A DNA stretch of 35,175 bases. It comes from Sandaracinobacteroides sp031425455 (lineage in GTDB: Bacteria; Pseudomonadota; Alphaproteobacteria; Sphingomonadales; Sphingomonadaceae). Both the position numbers and the translations under genes were made by a program. The DNA is taken from the NCBI GenBank assembly GCA_031425455.1, contig JANPJJ010000064.1, positions 1 through 35,175 of the forward strand, written 5' to 3'. Under the pieces are notes generated by a model that saw only the letters and a program-made list of their open reading frames with translations, was not told where the DNA came from and did not search any database. This document shows, piece after piece, positions 32,669 through 35,175 of the stretch; positions within the stretch are counted from its first letter, which is position 1, and each line of letters starts with the position of its first letter.

Positions 32669-33037
32669 ATGGGTATATTCCAGACGCTGAAGGACAAGAT
32701 TTTCGGCGGTGATGAAGCAAAGGCCGTTGCCGCGAAGAAGCCGGCGCCGGCGCCCGTTGCCACAGCGGCGACAGCCGCCCCGGCCGCCCAACCGGTCGCT
32801 CAACCGGTCGATGTCGAAGAAGTGCTGGCCTATATGGCGGAACAGTCGGGCCAGCCGTCCAACTACAAGAGCTCGATCGTCGATCTGATGAAGCTGGTGG
32901 GCATGGATTCGTCGCTTGCGGCGCGCAAGGAATTGGCGACCGACCTGGACTATACCGGCGCGCTGGACGGCAGCGCGGAAATGAACATCTGGCTGCACAA
33001 GAAGGTGATGGAGCGTCTGGCGACCACCAAGGCGTGA
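32669..33037 (+). CDS. DUF3597 domain protein
   Basis: A 122-residue protein of the DUF3597 family: an N-terminal MGIFQTLKDKIFGG, a Pro/Ala linker (residues about 20-45), then the globular part VDVEEVLAYMAEQSGQ, SSIVDLMKLVGMDSSLAARKELA, and MNIWLHKKVMERLA. ATG 32669 has AGGGAGA at good spacing. It has no signal peptide or membrane segment. The family has no known function that I can state; the globular part is reminiscent of a small helical domain. Confidence 0.88.
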   Translation: MGIFQTLKDKIFGGDEAKAVAAKKPAPAPVATAATAAPAAQPVAQPVDVEEVLAYMAEQSGQPSNYKSSIVDLMKLVGMDSSLAARKELATDLDYTGALDGSAEMNIWLHKKVMERLATTKA

Positions 33038-33064
33038 CGAAGGCGTTTGCCGGGCTGGAACTCT

Positions 33065-33150
33065 CGTCATGCCAGCGTAGGCTGGCATCTCCCCCCTCCA
33101 CGATTGCCTTCGCGGCACGTGGGGGGACCCCGGCCTAAACTGGGGTGACG
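33065..33150. repeat. Three-hairpin repeat at the metW 3' end
   Basis: An outer stem CGTCA/TGACG (33065-33069 and 33146-33150) encloses three stem-loops: GCCAGC/GCTGGC (33071-33086), CCCCCCTCCACG/CGTGGGGGG (about 33091-33126) and CCCCGG/CTGGGG (33128-33145, with one G-T pair). It resembles dispersed CGTCATxCCxGCG-type repeats of alphaproteobacteria. Its right end encodes the last residues and stop codon of metW. Confidence 0.7.
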
Positions 33151-33760
33151 GGATATTCCCCTTGTGATGCGGTCGTATAGCGCCGAAGCACGAACAGCGC
33201 GTGGTCGGCCCTCAGGTTCGGCCATGCGCTGACCGTCACGTCGGCTGAAAGATAGGCTTCCCGCTCGATCACGAGCGCGAGTTCGGCGGCCAGTGCGCGG
33301 AAATCGTCGATCGTGCACAAATGAATATTCTCGGTTTCATGCCAGCTGGTCGGCAGGCTCCGTGTGATCGGCATGCGGCCCTTCAGCAGCAGGTCCAGCC
33401 GAACCCGCCAATGCCCGAAGTTGGGGAAGGCGACCACGGCGCGCCGCCCGATCCGCACCAGATCCCCAAGCACTTTCGCCGGCGACGCCATCGCCTGCAG
33501 CGTTTCCGACAGCACCGCATAATCGACCGACTGGTCCGGGAAGGCCGCAAGATCGCGCGTGGCGTCGCCCTGCACTACCGACAGCCCGCGCCCCACGGCG
33601 GCTGCCACCCGCTCGCCGTCCAGCTCGATCCCGCGGCCGTCCACTTGCCGGTGATCGCGCAGCCAGGCGAGCAGCCGCCCGTCGGAGCAGCCGACGTCGA
33701 GGACGCTGGCACCGGCGGGGATTTGCATCGCGACCTGCTGAAGGCGAATTGAAAGCCCGT

Positions 33761-33764
<4 letters not shown>
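33135..33764 (-). CDS. metW: MetW, methionine biosynthesis methyltransferase-like protein
   Basis: A 209-residue class I methyltransferase-fold protein that works with MetX in homoserine acylation in many alphaproteobacteria. SAM motif I is SVLDVGCSDGRLL (residues 20-32), followed by VDYAVLSETLQAM and FPNFGHWRVRLDLLLKGRMP, a MetW hallmark, and WHETENIHLCTIDDF. It starts with GTG 33764, overlapping the metX stop (GTGA), so translation is coupled. The last residues (PVTPV) and the TAG stop come from the repeat element at 33065-33150. Confidence 0.94.
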
Positions 33765-34900
<1,136 letters not shown>

Positions 34901-34977
34901 TGAACGCCGCCGTTAGCAGCGATGCCATGGCGTTGAAAGGCTTGCGAAGCGGCGCTGCATGCCCCTAGGGGCAGCCG

Positions 34978-35175
34978 ATGACCGGCCCTGTCCCCAACAG
35001 CTGGATTTCCGCCATCCAGGCCTATGTGCCCGGCTCGGCAGGCGACGCGGCGTCGAAGCCGGTGAAGCTGTCGTCGAACGAGAACCCCTGGGGGGCAAGC
35101 CCGAAGGCGCTGGCGGCCCTGGCCCGGGCGACCGGCGTGCATCGCTATCCCGACAGTGCCGCCGTAGCGTTGCGC
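34978..35175 (+). CDS. hisC: Histidinol-phosphate aminotransferase (5' part)
   Basis: The first 66 codons of HisC, the PLP enzyme converting imidazole-acetol phosphate to histidinol phosphate. The visible N-terminus (MTGPVPNSWISAIQAYVPGS) and the conserved KLSSNENPWGASP and HRYPDSAA motifs identify it. ATG 34978 has AGGGGCAG upstream. The gene continues beyond the right edge. It is divergent from metX-metW, an arrangement I recall from other alphaproteobacteria. Confidence 0.93.
   Translation, partial: MTGPVPNSWISAIQAYVPGSAGDAASKPVKLSSNENPWGASPKALAALARATGVHRYPDSAAVALR

Noticed and set aside
34926..34967. 13-codon ORF upstream of hisC as a histidine leader peptide
   Set aside because: It contains no histidine codons and there is no attenuator-like hairpin with a T-run after it.
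34901..34977. Possible SAM-II riboswitch upstream of metX
   Set aside because: SAM-II elements often precede metX in alphaproteobacteria, and GCAAGC and GCTAA words occur on the minus strand, but the conserved TGATTTA-type loop and the pseudoknot pairing are not visible. A covariance-model search would decide.

Overview
The window reads as one ordinary chromosomal stretch of a GC-rich alphaproteobacterium, most likely a sphingomonad (Sphingomonadales). The reasons are the gene content and order (rnd-like exonuclease/lptC/lptA; metX-metW divergent from hisC; metH split into two genes behind metF and an ArsR-methyltransferase fusion; Bpt-type aminoacyl-protein transferase), the many ATGA/GTGA stop-start overlaps, and protein signatures typical of the group. 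There is no phage, transposase, CRISPR array, rRNA or tRNA that I can recognise. Both edges cut genes: an acyl-CoA dehydrogenase on the left and hisC on the right.

Layout. 1-1.6 kb: MerR-type regulator followed by an acyl-CoA dehydrogenase (minus), with a recognisable promoter and palindromic operator. 1.85-5.2 kb: hisI plus an NAD(P)-binding protein (minus), divergent from purF plus a short-chain dehydrogenase (plus). 5.3-8.3 kb: a small tail-anchored membrane protein, a secreted YtcJ-type amidohydrolase with a clear terminator, and a beta-hydroxyacid dehydrogenase (minus). 8.46-9.7 kb: ilvA interrupted by an in-frame TAA. 10.2-13.5 kb: bpt, ubiG, and a translationally coupled VOC protein/alpha-beta hydrolase pair. 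13.7-15.4 kb: an exported NTF2-like plus alpha/beta hydrolase protein whose stop abuts an 87-bp palindromic repeat. 15.5-17.3 kb: rnd-like/lptC/lptA (minus). 17.4-18.7 kb: a 45-codon candidate membrane peptide, a DnaA box, a NUDIX hydrolase and a small exported Pro-rich protein. 18.8-24.3 kb: methionine-cycle operon, regulator-metF-metH(Hcy)-metH(rest). 24.4-29.5 kb: mlaA, an Old Yellow Enzyme family oxidoreductase overlapping it tail to tail, two lipoproteins, an SDR and a CoxE-like VWA protein. 29.6-32.6 kb: GntR/FCD regulator, class III CoA-transferase and an HMG-CoA-lyase-type enzyme. 32.7-35.2 kb: a DUF3597 protein, a three-hairpin repeat that supplies the end of metW, then metW-metX and hisC.

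How the genes connect. Methionine supply dominates: MetX/MetW activate homoserine about 10 kb from an operon holding MetF (5-methyl-THF) and a two-piece B12-dependent MetH, headed by a DNA-binding/methyltransferase fusion that is a good candidate for sensing SAM or SAH. Histidine genes (hisI, hisC), purF and a damaged ilvA add amino-acid and purine synthesis. LptC/LptA and MlaA serve the outer membrane. Acyl-CoA dehydrogenase, CoA-transferase and acyl-CoA lyase belong to small catabolic units with their own regulators.

I do not see a clear undescribed multi-gene system. The most useful leads are the ilvA nonsense codon, the palindromic repeats at gene ends, the ArsR-methyltransferase/met operon, the NTF2-hydrolase fusion beside lptA, and several small proteins.
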